This document shows, piece by piece, positions 29,761-40,178 of a stretch of 64,000 nt of DNA. How positions within the stretch are numbered: the stretch's first letter is position 1; each line of letters opens with the position of its first letter. The position numbers and the translations under genes were made by a program. The notes under the pieces are model-generated. The model had not been told where the DNA came from. It was given only the letters and a program-made list of their open reading frames with translations, and searched no databases. Origin of the DNA: Balanoglossus misakiensis (taxonomy: Eukaryota > Hemichordata); NCBI GenBank assembly GCA_040954595.2, contig CM082583.2:7378001-7442000 (forward strand), written 5' to 3'.

Positions 29761-32370
29761 ATGTCGTTAGTTAACTATGGAAGCAGCGACGAAAGCGAAA
29801 GTAGTGACAGCGAGGAAACAAACGCACCGTTTCCAACGTCCACAGTTTCATCATCTGACGACGCGACGAAACGTACACGAACCCAGCTTCCGGTTTCTTC
29901 CGCTCGATCGCTGCTGTCAAGTTTGCCTCCCCCGAAGTCTTCTAAACCAGAAAAAGGTAAATATTGGAACATGATGTGACGCACTTGCGGCAGTGCACCT
30001 GCTTTACATGCGATCCACGCAAGAATTGAAGTTCAGCTCACTATGCTTCGATCTGCTGACCCATTGTTTATTGTATGTTTCCACATTCTCATCGCAGTTG
30101 TAGATAATATTGGATATGGTGAAAGGCCAAACAGACCAGAAAATACAGTAAAATCCAACAGACAAGACACCAAGCCATCTTCCACCACAGCACGGCCAAT
30201 CAGCTCACTGAATCTGCCTCCACCAAAGAAGGGTCAGCCAGTCAAAATCACTGTACCATCACTGCCAGATGTAAGCATCATCATTAATCATCTCCCAGTA
30301 GAACTTTGAATATACACTGTGAAGGGTTTTTACCAAGACTTTTTGAAAATGGTTTCATTGCCAAGATCAACTTGTGCAGGGAACTGACCAACTTTGTTGA
30401 CTTCTTTCTTTGCAGCCAGATTCTGATGAGGATGAACCAGCACCCAAGAAAATCAGACCAGAGTCCAAGGTAACATCAGTGCATAGCTCAATCCTGGAAT
30501 GAATGTTTCTACTACTTAATCTCGTGCAACATAGTTAGGGCAAAAGTAAAGATAACGCCTAACTCTACATCTGATTTTAATCACATTAACTGTCAAGTGT
30601 ACAAAGTTACTTTTTTGTCTGTAAAACTTGTATATCGGGTATTTGTCTGGTCTTTTTATGTGTCTCAATCACTTCGTTACATTATTCCAGGGTACCGGAC
30701 TGTTTGCAGTTCTTCCCCAACCAAAACATGCTGTTGCCAAGGAGAACAACAGAATACTCATCCCACACACCCTGACAAAGAAACCGACACAAATGAAGCC
30801 AGCAGTTCCGCTGAAACCTAAAAGACCAGCGGGGAAGGCCACCGGAACGACCGCGTTCCGGGACTATGGCAGTGATGATGAGGACGAACCAAGTAGTTTC
30901 TTTTCCTTCGGTGAAAAAGACACAAAGAAACCAGACAGTGCTACGTCTGTGATCGATGTGAAACCGGCAAGTGCAAAGTCTGTTCTTGATCAGACTACAG
31001 TAGCTGTCAGTTCTTCTAAAGCAGCTCTGTTGACGTTTGTGGAGCCGTCAAGTTCACGTGAGAACAGTGAATCATCAGTTCATCGTCCCACAGATGTTAC
31101 TTCAATGAATGAACCTCTGAGGTTCTCATCTCATCCAGCAGCCAGAGCGGACGAACCTCTTAGCTTCGGTCAGAACTCAAATGTGGTGTCTTCATCCAGC
31201 CATGGATATGCAGCTGGTGATAATTCTTACAACTACAGTCAACAGTATGAACAAGGATATCAAGATTACAATCAGCCATATCAAGAAACGTACCCGCAGG
31301 TATAACACAATTGAACTTAAAAAGTTATCTCTGTGCCACAAGCCAGAGTCCAATCTTGTTGTATGTGTACAAATGCAACTATTACTAATACATGTAATAC
31401 TAATGGCTACGTGTGTATTTCCAGTATACTGGTGCTGAAGATCAGATTTATGGTTACCATGGTAATGATCAAGAGCAATACCAAGCGGAGAGTACATCAC
31501 AAGAATACCTAAATGATGAAGGGGTGAGTGAGAGTTGTAATTGTATCTGCTGCCGTGGTGATATGTCCGTCTCTTGTTTGGTAACAGTGCTACCGAGAGA
31601 TATCAGTGATACACACAAATTCAATTTATGTTTATGTTTGTTTTTGCAGTTCAAGAGACTACATGGAAAGAAAAGACATGGTGAAGCTATTCGTATTATA
31701 GACATCCAGGAAGATAGACAGGACTATAGTAGTCGAGAGTGGCTTAATAAAAATATATCTGAAGAAAAAGAGTATAGATCCAAATTAGTAAGTGCATTTA
31801 AAGTGCTCATGACAGACAACACTTTATTGAGCGAAGCTGCAGACTCAGCCTAAGATTGTTAATATCTTTGTTGTTTTTTTGCTAATGTCTCTTTTTTGCA
31901 TTCTGCTCTGTACTTTAACAGGGGAAGGAGCAAGGACCAACCAGTCAGCAGAGGAAGAAGCACCAAATTACCTACTTAGCTCATCAGGTAATCCTCATAT
32001 GTAAACATTTAAAACATTTTGAGTTTACATCAATAATTTAAAGCTTACATCAGATCACATGAAGCATAAAAAGCAATATCGTGCATACTACATAAGTTTA
32101 TCACAGGCATTTTTGAATTCTGATAACAACTGAGAAAGTGTGATTCTGTTCATTTGTACAACTTGTCAGACAACAGAAATCCCTTAGAATTTCTGTTTCA
32201 TAGAAATGTGAAAATTACTGATTGTCCTCTCCTGTGAATTATAGTTTATTTATTTATTTGTTTGTTTGTTTGTTTGTTTGCAGGCCAAAGAGAGAGAGTT
32301 GGAGCTGAAAAATTCCTGGGCTGAGAATCGACTTACTAGAAAGCAAACACAAGCAAAATATGGATTTTAG
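29761..32370 (+). CDS. PRCC: PRCC, proline-rich nuclear protein
   Basis: Eight exons: 29761-29956, 30098-30270, 30416-30469, 30691-31299, 31425-31523, 31650-31787, 31922-31987, 32284-32370; 473 aa against 491 in human. Seen: the N-terminus MSLVNYGSSDESES (human MSLVAYASSDESE), SLNLPPPKKGQPVKI, GLFAVLPQPKH, a Tyr-rich region, FKRLHGKKRHG, and the strongly conserved C-terminus (RRKHQITYLAHQAKERELEL, ending RKQTQAKYGF). Known: PRCC is a nuclear protein that interacts with MAD2L2 and co-purifies with splicing factors; its human gene is fused to TFE3 in renal carcinoma. The Pro-rich N-terminal half of vertebrate PRCC is replaced by a Ser/Pro-poorer stretch. AATAAA lies at 32887. Confidence 0.95.
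32243..32281 (+). repeat. (TTTA)n(TTTG)n microsatellite at a splice acceptor
   Basis: Tandem TTTA then TTTG units run directly into the CAG acceptor of the last PRCC exon, so the repeat serves as its polypyrimidine tract. Confidence 0.9.
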
Positions 32371-32918
32371 ACATTCGTATGAAGATGCCATCACACAGGC
32401 CACGAGTGTAATACGAAACCATCACAGGCAAAATACATGTACACTGAAACTTGTTACCAGGCTTGTCTACATCCCATTTCTTATAACTTATTATAAAATA
32501 ATTATTGATGGTTATGACTAAATCCTGTGCATATCTCACTGACCGAGAGTGTGTTATTGACAGTTTTGACAGGTACAGAACTGAAAAACTTACTGGACCC
32601 TTCAAAGTACTTCTTACAGTAATCTCGGTACTGATGAAGTAAATTAAAAAATAATGTACATTTTAAGGGAAGATTGTTGCATAGTTTGGTATCAGTGTTT
32701 TCTTCAGTCATTTGTTCCAAGATAAAGATATCAGGCTTACCTAGGTGAACTTTTTTAAAGTCATATATGCCTTCCATGAAATGTCATTGAAATTGATCAA
32801 AATTTTGAGTGTACTGCTAGATTTCTTTTATCATTACAATCATGTCCTGACAGTTTGAAAAAAAGATGTATCACACACTGTAAATGAATAAAAGTTCCTG
32901 ACTTGAATATTCAAGGAA
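32371..32918. other. Convergent 3' UTRs of PRCC and the sHSP gene
   Basis: 548 bp between the PRCC stop and the sHSP stop. The PRCC poly(A) signal candidate at 32887 lies close to the sHSP stop codon, so the two transcripts may overlap at their 3' ends. Confidence 0.5.
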
Positions 32919-35463
32919 TCAATAATATTCTTCTGTTTCTATGGTTACACCATCACCATCAAGTTCATTTTCAAACACCCTAGTCCTGCGATTGATCATG
33001 GGGATGTCGTCCACTATCTCTCCAGTGGATTTGTTCATCTTTTTCAGTTTAATTCCCGATTTCAAATGCTTGCAGGGGGCAGTGTTTCGATGAAGCCTGA
33101 CTCCCTGAACTGGTATCTGAACATCTTTCGGTGGAACAGCATAACGATGCTGCTCACCTTCAATTGTCAGAACGCCGTCTCTGTTGTATGTTGCTGATAA
33201 ACTGTGTGTGTCGATGCCCCTCGGCAGTTTCACCTTGCGCTCCAGTTCTCTCTCGAAGCAGTCTTCATCACACCGGCAGACGTGCCTGCCCTCCAGAAGC
33301 AGATCGCCACCATGTGTTGAAATGGAGAAATCGTCCGGGTCGTAATCTTTGACATTTATCGATAACAGTTCCACTCTAGGCTGCCCTGTCTGTTGAGCAT
33401 TTCGGTGGCTTGAAGCTGTGTGTTGGTTTTGATGGTGCTGGCCATGTTGTCGTTGCTGATAAGCATTTCTGCTGTTGAGATCCACTGTGTGGTGGTGGTT
33501 TCTGTTTCCTGTACTGGAAGAGTCAGGTCTTGTCTCTCTTCTCAGTTGTTCTTGCTGTCTTATCCGCCTTTCTTCCTGCAAAATTAATTCAGGCACAAAA
33601 TAATAAGGTCAGAAACTGCCTTGTCGATGATCTTATCCTACTGGTAATGAAAGAATGTGGGAAACATTTGCTGTTGGATGACAAGGCTCAACAAAAGAAA
33701 GCTTGGATTTTAATGTTCTAGAAAGAAATGTTGAAAACAATCACTGGCCCATTTCTGCACATAAAAAGTACTTTAAAACACTTTATTTTCGCAAGTCAAA
33801 ATTTTCGCGATATCGAGAGAGGCCACTGTTTCAATTCGCGAGTATTAATTTTCGCTTTCTCTTATTTCATTCACTGCATCGTTATCTTAAAAAAAAATAC
33901 GCGACTTTTTATTTTCACGCTATTTTGGCTCTCGCGTATTTCGCGAAAATTTATTGCTCGCGAAAATAAAATGTTTTTACAGTATGTTTTATACCATTTG
34001 GCCTCAACTTCTATGACTGATGTGTTTAATGCTGCTGTGATAAAATATTTGTGAGTGATGCCTTATTACGAGTTCACCCAAGCAGTCTTGGAGAAATAAT
34101 TCAACCTCTGAGGAGAGATCTGAGGCAAATCTGAACTGTCTCCTTACCGCTTGCTTTTGTCTCTCCCTTTGAAGTTCAAGATCTCTCTGTCTTTTTCGTT
34201 GTTGTTCAAGCTCCCGCTGTCTTTGAATTTCTTTCTCCCGTTGTCTCTGCTTCTGGAGGTCAAGTTCCTGCTGCCTCTGTCTCTGAAATTCCAGCTCTCG
34301 TTGTTGTCTCTTTTCTTGGAGTTCTTTCTGTCTCTGCCTCTCCACTGCTTGCTGTTGCATCTGTTCTTGTCGCAGTCGTTCCGCTTCTTGTCGTCTTCTC
34401 ATTTCCAGTTGTTGCTTTTCCATCTGTAGTTCTTGTTGGCGTTTCGCTTCCTCCCGCTGTCTCAGTTCATCTTCAATTTGTTTCTGTCGCTTGAACAGTT
34501 CTTCTCTTTCGTGGACAAGTTCTCGTTGCCTTTTAGCATTGTCTGCTCTCAGTCTTTCCAGTTCCCCTTGCCTGGCTTGCATGCTGCTCTTTTCGTGTTC
34601 AACTTCTTGATTAAGAGCCTCATCTCTTGTCATCTGGCAAGATGGCTTCCGTTCACACCACTGCTCTCTGAAACCTCTGTTCAGCCCATGACTTTGGCTG
34701 TCCTTCACTTCATCTTCTCCACGCTGTTGACAGTTTGTCCCCGGGTGCCCGAGCTGATGTCTTTCAGGGAGTAAAGAATGATGCCATCGCGGCGTTTCAA
34801 AGATATCACGGAAGAAGTCTGAGGAAAATGGATCATTCCACTGACCATTCCAGAGGTTCCAATCCCACAGTTGGTCAAGAGTAATTGGTTCCCCATGCCA
34901 AACATCGGACTGCAAGGGCCTCAAGCTGAAAATAAAATTATTAAAGACATTAAAATAAACTTATATTTGTACTAATATCAATTCAAGTTTAAACTGTTTA
35001 GAGAAATGAAATATATTAGCAAACACGACAGATATGTTTGCCATACTGATATACAGTAAAACATTTTATTTTCGCGAGCAATAATTTTTCGCGAAATACG
35101 CGAGAGCCAAAATAGCGTGAAAATAAGAAGTCGCGTAATTTTTTTTGAAGATAACGATGCAGTGAATGAAATAAGCGAAAGCGAAAATTAATACTCGCGA
35201 AACAGTGGCCTCTCTCGATATCGCGAAAATTTTGACTCGCGAAAATAAAGTGTTTTAAAGTAAAACAAGCTGACATACAACAGGATGGAACTTAATAGAA
35301 TCCCAGTTTATATGTTCTTTTCCAACACGAAACAATTACCGGGGAAAGTCGCTGAAAACACTCACCCGTTTCCTCCTAACTGAACTCGAAGTGCATGACA
35401 TGTTTGGCTCTGCCACACCAACGTGGTTAGAGCAAGCCCCAACAAATTGATGGTTCGTCTCAT
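32919..35463 (-). CDS. Secretory-pathway small heat-shock protein with inserted coiled coil
   Basis: Three exons, minus strand: 35366-35463, 34148-34925, 32919-33575; 510 aa. Residues 1-25 look like a signal peptide (MRRTINLLGLALTTLVW, cleavage after CHA). Next is a Trp-rich stretch with NDPFSSDFFRDIFETP, which resembles the N-terminal region of small HSPs. About 170 residues of Gln/Arg/Glu-rich coiled coil follow, then a His/Gln-rich linker. The alpha-crystallin domain (about 360-435) has RKVKLPRGIDTHSLSATY and the hallmark NRDGVLTIEGE, followed by an I-x-I/V motif (IPV). Cysteines in RHVCRCDEDCF suit an oxidising compartment. The C-terminal extension ends EEYY with no HDEL-type retention signal. 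Animal sHSPs are normally cytosolic and about 150-220 aa, so this architecture is unusual. The family call is firm; localisation and function are inferred. Confidence 0.85.
33769..33985 (+). mobile_element. ~215-bp MITE with TTTTCGCGA-rich ends, copy 1
   Basis: It lies in the sHSP intron between exons 2 and 3. The ends are inverted: TACTTTAAAACACTTTATTT on the left against the complement of a right end ending AAAATGTTTTTACAGTA. It is rich in TTTCGCGA palindromes. The second copy, in opposite orientation, is at 35052-35262. TA flanks suggest a Tc1/mariner-like MITE (inference). Confidence 0.7.
35052..35262 (-). mobile_element. ~215-bp MITE with TTTTCGCGA-rich ends, copy 2 (inverted)
   Basis: It is the reverse complement of 33769-33985 with few differences, and lies in the sHSP intron between exons 1 and 2. 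The two inverted copies flank the 778-bp coiled-coil exon. Confidence 0.7.
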
Positions 35464-35787
35464 GATCGACCAGGTTTTATCACAGATTTCCACTACAATA
35501 TAGGATATGATAAACGATATACCGTCTGTGAACGGGTCTCTATATGGTTTCAACTGCGCACAGCGTAATGGAACGTGATGATACTTGACATGTGTAATAT
35601 ATTGATGATCGGGATGCGAATGCCAACTTACCAGAGTTTTACCAGATTTATACTCGCCGCCTGTAACTAAAGCCACGTCAGTTTACCCGCATTTCATCCA
35701 ATGAGCGAAATCCACGCTTGCGTACGCTAGGAATGAGTTGTCAGTTACCTGATAGTAACTGCTTCGTTATTGCATCATTGTTTACAT

Positions 35788-35869
35788 CCCGAGTTTTAAA
35801 AATAGATCTATACGTCATTACTTGGTACTGAGTTTTAAAAATAGATCGATACGTCATCACTTGGTACTG
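35788..35869 (+). repeat. 39-40-bp tandem duplication
   Basis: Two adjacent copies of a unit running from GAGTTTTAAAAATAGATC to ACGTCAT-ACTTGGTACT, differing at about three positions. Confidence 0.85.
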
Positions 35870-35949
35870 CGCATGTGTATTCTCATTTGCGGCCATACAG
35901 ATTGTCGCAATGCATAACTCGAGTAATTTCTACCGTTGCGAAAACTACT

Positions 35950-36095
35950 AGTACATATGCCTCCTTCTGTTTTCAGTAGTGGCCACCTTCAGTCAAAATG
36001 TCTTCCTTCTGTTAAAGTAGCCACTTTCAGTCATAATGCCCCCCTGTTTTAAAGTGTACATGTATTCTGTCAAAATAGCCGCCTTCTGTTTGTTT
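35950..36095 (+). repeat. Degenerate ~40-bp minisatellite
   Basis: About three imperfect units combine CCTTCTGTT, AGTAGCCAC and TTCAGTCAAAATG. Unit length varies. Confidence 0.65.
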
Positions 36096-36262
36096 TTTCT
36101 TTTCTTTTTTTTAACTTACTTTGTTATATGCAACTTATGTGATGTTTTTCGTGGTGAAGAAAATTACTCACACGAGAGAAAATTGCTGAGCAAATTTCCT
36201 CGATTTTCTCAGATGAAATACAAATTGCAGTGCGGAAAAAAACCGACAGTCTGATTGGTCAC

Positions 36263-36885
36263 AAATTGAATATAATAAAGTTTAAATCTTCTACACTTAA
36301 CAGTATTTTTTTGAGGAAGCCTTTAGTTCAAAAAGTTGGATGACATCACGAAAAGTTCCAACGCTTGATGGCGACATTTACAATTCCCGAACAGACCCCA
36401 ATCTCTTTGCATACCAGGTGCGAATCTGTCTGGTTTATATTTAAATTTTGTGAACAGGCTATTGAATTTCGGTCAACGCCCGGGTCAACGTAAATTAGAG
36501 CGTCTACGTTGCACACCTGATCAAAGAGTGTAGAGCCCAATTGACCAATCACAAGTGCTGTGGTCTGAAACAGGTACGGTAGACCTCAGCACTTGTGATT
36601 GGTCAATTGGGCTCTATACTCTTTGATCAGGTGTGCAACGTAGACGCTCTAATTTACGTTGACCCGGGCGTTGACCAAATTCAATAGCCTGTTCACAAAA
36701 TTTAAATATAAACCAGACAGATTCGCACCTGGTAGGCAAAGAGATTGAGGTCTGTTCGGGAATTGTAAATGTCGCCATCAAGCGTTGGAAATTTTCGTGA
36801 TGTCATCCAACTTTTTGAACTAAAGGCTTCCTCAACAATTTACTGTAATATGTGTGGAAGATTTAAACTTTATTATATTCAATTT
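36263..36885. repeat. ~620-bp near-perfect palindrome (two ~300-bp arms)
   Basis: The left arm is about 36263-36566 and the right arm about 36581-36885, with a loop of about 14-26 bases around 36561-36586. The arms match along their whole length by eye with only scattered mismatches; for example GAACAGACCCCAATCTC is paired with the complement of a GAACAGACCTCAATCTC copy. The outer ends read AAATTGAATATAATAAAG and its complement. No reading frame is inside. Confidence 0.9.
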
Positions 36886-37185
36886 GTCTGATGTTTTTCA
36901 GTGGTGAATAAAATTCAGAGGCACATAAAATTATTTGAGTTTTCTATTATCTATACACACTAAAATAAATTCCAGTCTACATAGTACATGAAATTATTTA
37001 TACATATTAATAAATTAATACGCATGAAAATTAGGCCTAAATACCATGTATATACCGAATACGTCATCACATGGTACTGCGCATGTTACGTTCTCATTTG
37101 CGGCCAGATTGTCGCAGTGTACGAGTTTAGGTCATGTCAGGTAGCACTAGCATGTAGATGTCGATCGTTCGTGAAATTGACAACA

Positions 37186-39170
37186 ATGGATTTCCATGAG
37201 TTTTTTGGAAATTTATTCGGTTTCCCAAGAAACAGGGTTCCACAAAGGTTAGTAGAATTAAATCGAATGTTAACGACATTAGCCTGGACTGCAGTACCCG
37301 TGTACCCGCAAAGTACGTGAACAGCCCTATTTATCTGTGTAAGAGTTGAATAACATCACTAGAATCTCTTGACCATATTTTAATCGATCGGTTACTCTGT
37401 ACTTGGTATTAAATGTGATTTTCTGATCTGAATCTTACAAGGAATGAAGATGAGGAGGATGAACATGGTGACGCCTTTGGTTTCCATGGTTTCCACGATG
37501 AAGACCATGATGATGACGACAGAGAACATGGTGCCGGTCACGGTGATCTCTATGGTGATCCATTTCGAGATCTGACACGTGAAACAGAAGACATGTTTAG
37601 ACATTTTGAGAGACAGTTCAGTGAGATGTTCAAAAACTTTGGCTTGGCAGAATTTCCTCCAATGAGTAAGTAGTTTGGGTTCACCCGTATCGGGGCAATC
37701 TGTATAGAATTCAAATGCTGATGAAATAGTAGTTGTTGATTTCAAATGGATGTTAAGTCATGTGATACAGTTTGATCAACTGTTTTCAGTGCATACACTA
37801 TATGCTATACACTCTGGACAGAGATGTCTTAAATGTGCTGCGGTAGCTTGTTTTGAAATCTGACATGGTGATTACTTGAACCCCCATGAACCAGTTACAT
37901 TATGTGTTATTGACATCAGCTATTACACCATACTTACAATCAACGCATGATGGAGATTAATATAGAGACTTAACAATTTGCCATTTTATAGATGTACCTT
38001 CGATTGAAGCCCCCGACGCTGAGAAAAAGTCGGGTTCCCCGAGAGATGAGATGTTGAAGAAACCAGACCAAGATGGCCTGCCAGGTCCCGAAAAAAAGCA
38101 AACACCATTTCAGCCATTTTTCAAAGAATGGCATTGGAATTGGCCATACAGGTCACCAAGGTCAAGCCAACCACCAACGAGAGATGAGAAGAGAGACAGA
38201 GGTAGAGTGAAACACCTCATTTATTTACAAAAATAAAAAGTTCTCACTTAAAATATATGATTCCATATTTGTATAAATTTCATGGAAATTGGAATCTGAT
38301 CAACACAAGTGAGTTATTTTTCTGATCAACCCTAGGAAGTATATGCAAGAATCTCCCTTGAATGGCATGTAAAAGAATGTAACATACATTTTAAAACACA
38401 ACCTTGGTATTTGACAGTGGCTTTCGAGATGCAGATAGACGTTTACATTGGTCTGTGGAATATGAATCTACCTTCTCTGAAATGCCCTCTTTTCTATGTA
38501 TTCATAGATTTAGATGGAGAGATTGCATCAGGCAACCTCGATGCCATTTTACCAGGGAGTCAAGACAGTACAGAAGAGATTAGACCAAGTCCACCGCGGA
38601 GCAGGTCATATTTCCGTAGTGTGTCTGTAGCAACAGTGAGGAAACCAGATGGGGTAAAGTACCATATATAATTTACAATAAGAGATTTATAGAAAATTGA
38701 TGCGAGTCAACTGAACATAAAATATGATTAACAATGGGATGCTTTTGATCAAAAAGAACATATATTTTTATTAATTAATGTGCAGTGCTAGAATGAGTAA
38801 AGAAATGCAAAGAAATTGATTTTCAAAATCTTATCAGTAATGCTTAAATTTCATAGTTTAGAGAAGACTTGGGGTGAAAGGGTTTAGAGTGACATACGAG
38901 GTTTAATGTCTTTTCTGTCTGTGTCTCTGACTTGTTGTTTCTGTCTCTCTCAATTCACATGCACAGAGCGTAGAAGAACGTAGAACTGTGAAAGATGACA
39001 AGGGTAACGTTGAAACCACAGTAACTAAGATTGATGGAGACGGAAATCCTCGAAGTCCTGTTGAAACCCCTGATGTCCCGATCATCAGCCCTAGACGAGG
39101 GGTCATACAAGAACCCCTTATACCAGATGGATCAAAGTCAATCTTTGAAAGATTGTTTGGAAAGAGTTGA
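37186..39170 (+). CDS. HAX1: HAX1, HCLS1-associated mitochondrial protein
   Basis: Five exons: 37186-37247, 37442-37665, 37992-38201, 38508-38653, 38967-39170; 281 aa against 279 in human. Seen: the N-terminus MDFHEFFGNLFGFPRNR (human MSLFDLFRGFFGFPG), an acidic His/Asp-rich region, RDLTRETEDMFRHFERQF, YFRSVSVATVRKPDG, VEERRTVKDDKGNVETTVT, and the C-terminus SIFERLFGKS. Known: HAX1 is an intermembrane-space mitochondrial protein that partners the disaggregase CLPB and protects against apoptosis. The reading frame is open upstream of the ATG, but family similarity begins at MDFHEFF, so this start is chosen. A poly(A) signal lies near 39297. Confidence 0.93.
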
Positions 39171-40178
39171 TGACAAGCTTGAAAATAAAGACAATGGTTT
39201 GTTGGTTATTGTTGAGGTTTTTTTTAAACAAGAGATTATTGGGGTCTTTCATGCAGGATAAAATTTTGAGTGTATAAACTTGGTGGATTATTTAAAAATA
39301 AAATATTTTATAGAACATCATTGTGGTAGTGTTGTGTATCAGGAATGTTGACATCCAACACTAGCTATCCCAAATGTCGACATGCATACATCACTGATAA
39401 ATAATAGCAAAGGACCCAGATGTGATAGTTTCATTATTAAATTGATATTAACAAGTGCTCCACTGATGAATGTTATATTGACTCTCCTTTATTTACAAAA
39501 TGTCAAAAATAAATTACAGAAAAATAACAATTCCGAAATTTGGCAAGTATTTGAAATTTAAAAACTGATAACTATAACATGAATGAGTTGAATTGGTCAC
39601 GGGTAATGAAAATGTTTCTCATCTGAGTGAAATGTAAACTTTGACAAACCACACCAGAAAGGTGAAATTTTCAACACTCCATGATTGCAAATAAATATTA
39701 AAGCCCAAATCACTGTAAATGTAATTTTTCAGTATTTCAGTAATTTTCCATTATCATAATGTAAGATTCACTTAAACACAAATTGGAATGTTTTGAGAAA
39801 GAATTGATCTGATCGGTCACTATACACAATTCTGAACAAAAATTGTCAACAACAAAACTGAAAGACAACTTGTAACAAGAACAAAATCTAGTATTATGAA
39901 AAAATATTAAAGAATATATTTCTGAAAAAAAATACTTTGGCAGCATAAGATGTTATTTATATAGAGAACTGAATAACACAAATATAAATAAACACTTTAA
40001 CATTTGTTTTGCTCAGAACATGCAAGCACAAAGTTTGTGCATCATATCAGTATAAACAAGAGTGAACATTGTGCGTACAGAAGCCTACAATGTACAACAA
40101 AACATGCAGATCAGGAACAGAACATTCCTGGATGTCAGCATACGACTTGATTACAGCAGACGGCTTTGAAGACACAGT
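39171..40178. other. Convergent 3' flanks of HAX1 and TENT2
   Basis: 1 kb, strongly AT-rich. AATAAA for HAX1 lies at about 39297. A minus-strand AATAAA candidate for TENT2 lies at about 39487-39494. No coding sequence is seen. Confidence 0.5.

Larger units (their letters stand above)
35464..37185. promoter_or_regulatory. Head-to-head region between sHSP and HAX1, repeat-rich
   Basis: 1.7 kb between divergent start codons. It contains a 39-bp tandem duplication (35788-35869), a minisatellite (about 35950-36095), a large palindrome (36263-36885), and a roughly 60-bp block present at 35856-35920 and again at 37063-37125. That block contains TACGTCATCAC (CRE-like in part) and TACTGCGCATG (NRF1-like). 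No coding sequence is recognised. Confidence 0.55.

Noticed and set aside
33703-33969. Open frame with a peptide similar to another frame at 35016-35276
   Set aside because: Both frames fall inside the two inverted MITE copies; the shared peptide is translated repeat, not a gene family.
34151-34774. Two plus-strand Leu/Phe/Ser-rich frames opposite the sHSP exon
   Set aside because: They are antisense shadows of the Gln/Arg/Glu coiled coil and carry no independent signal.
36988-37320. Longer open frame running into the HAX1 first exon
   Set aside because: The upstream part has no family similarity. HAX1 proteins begin at the MDFHEFF-type motif, and the frame past 37247 is intron.
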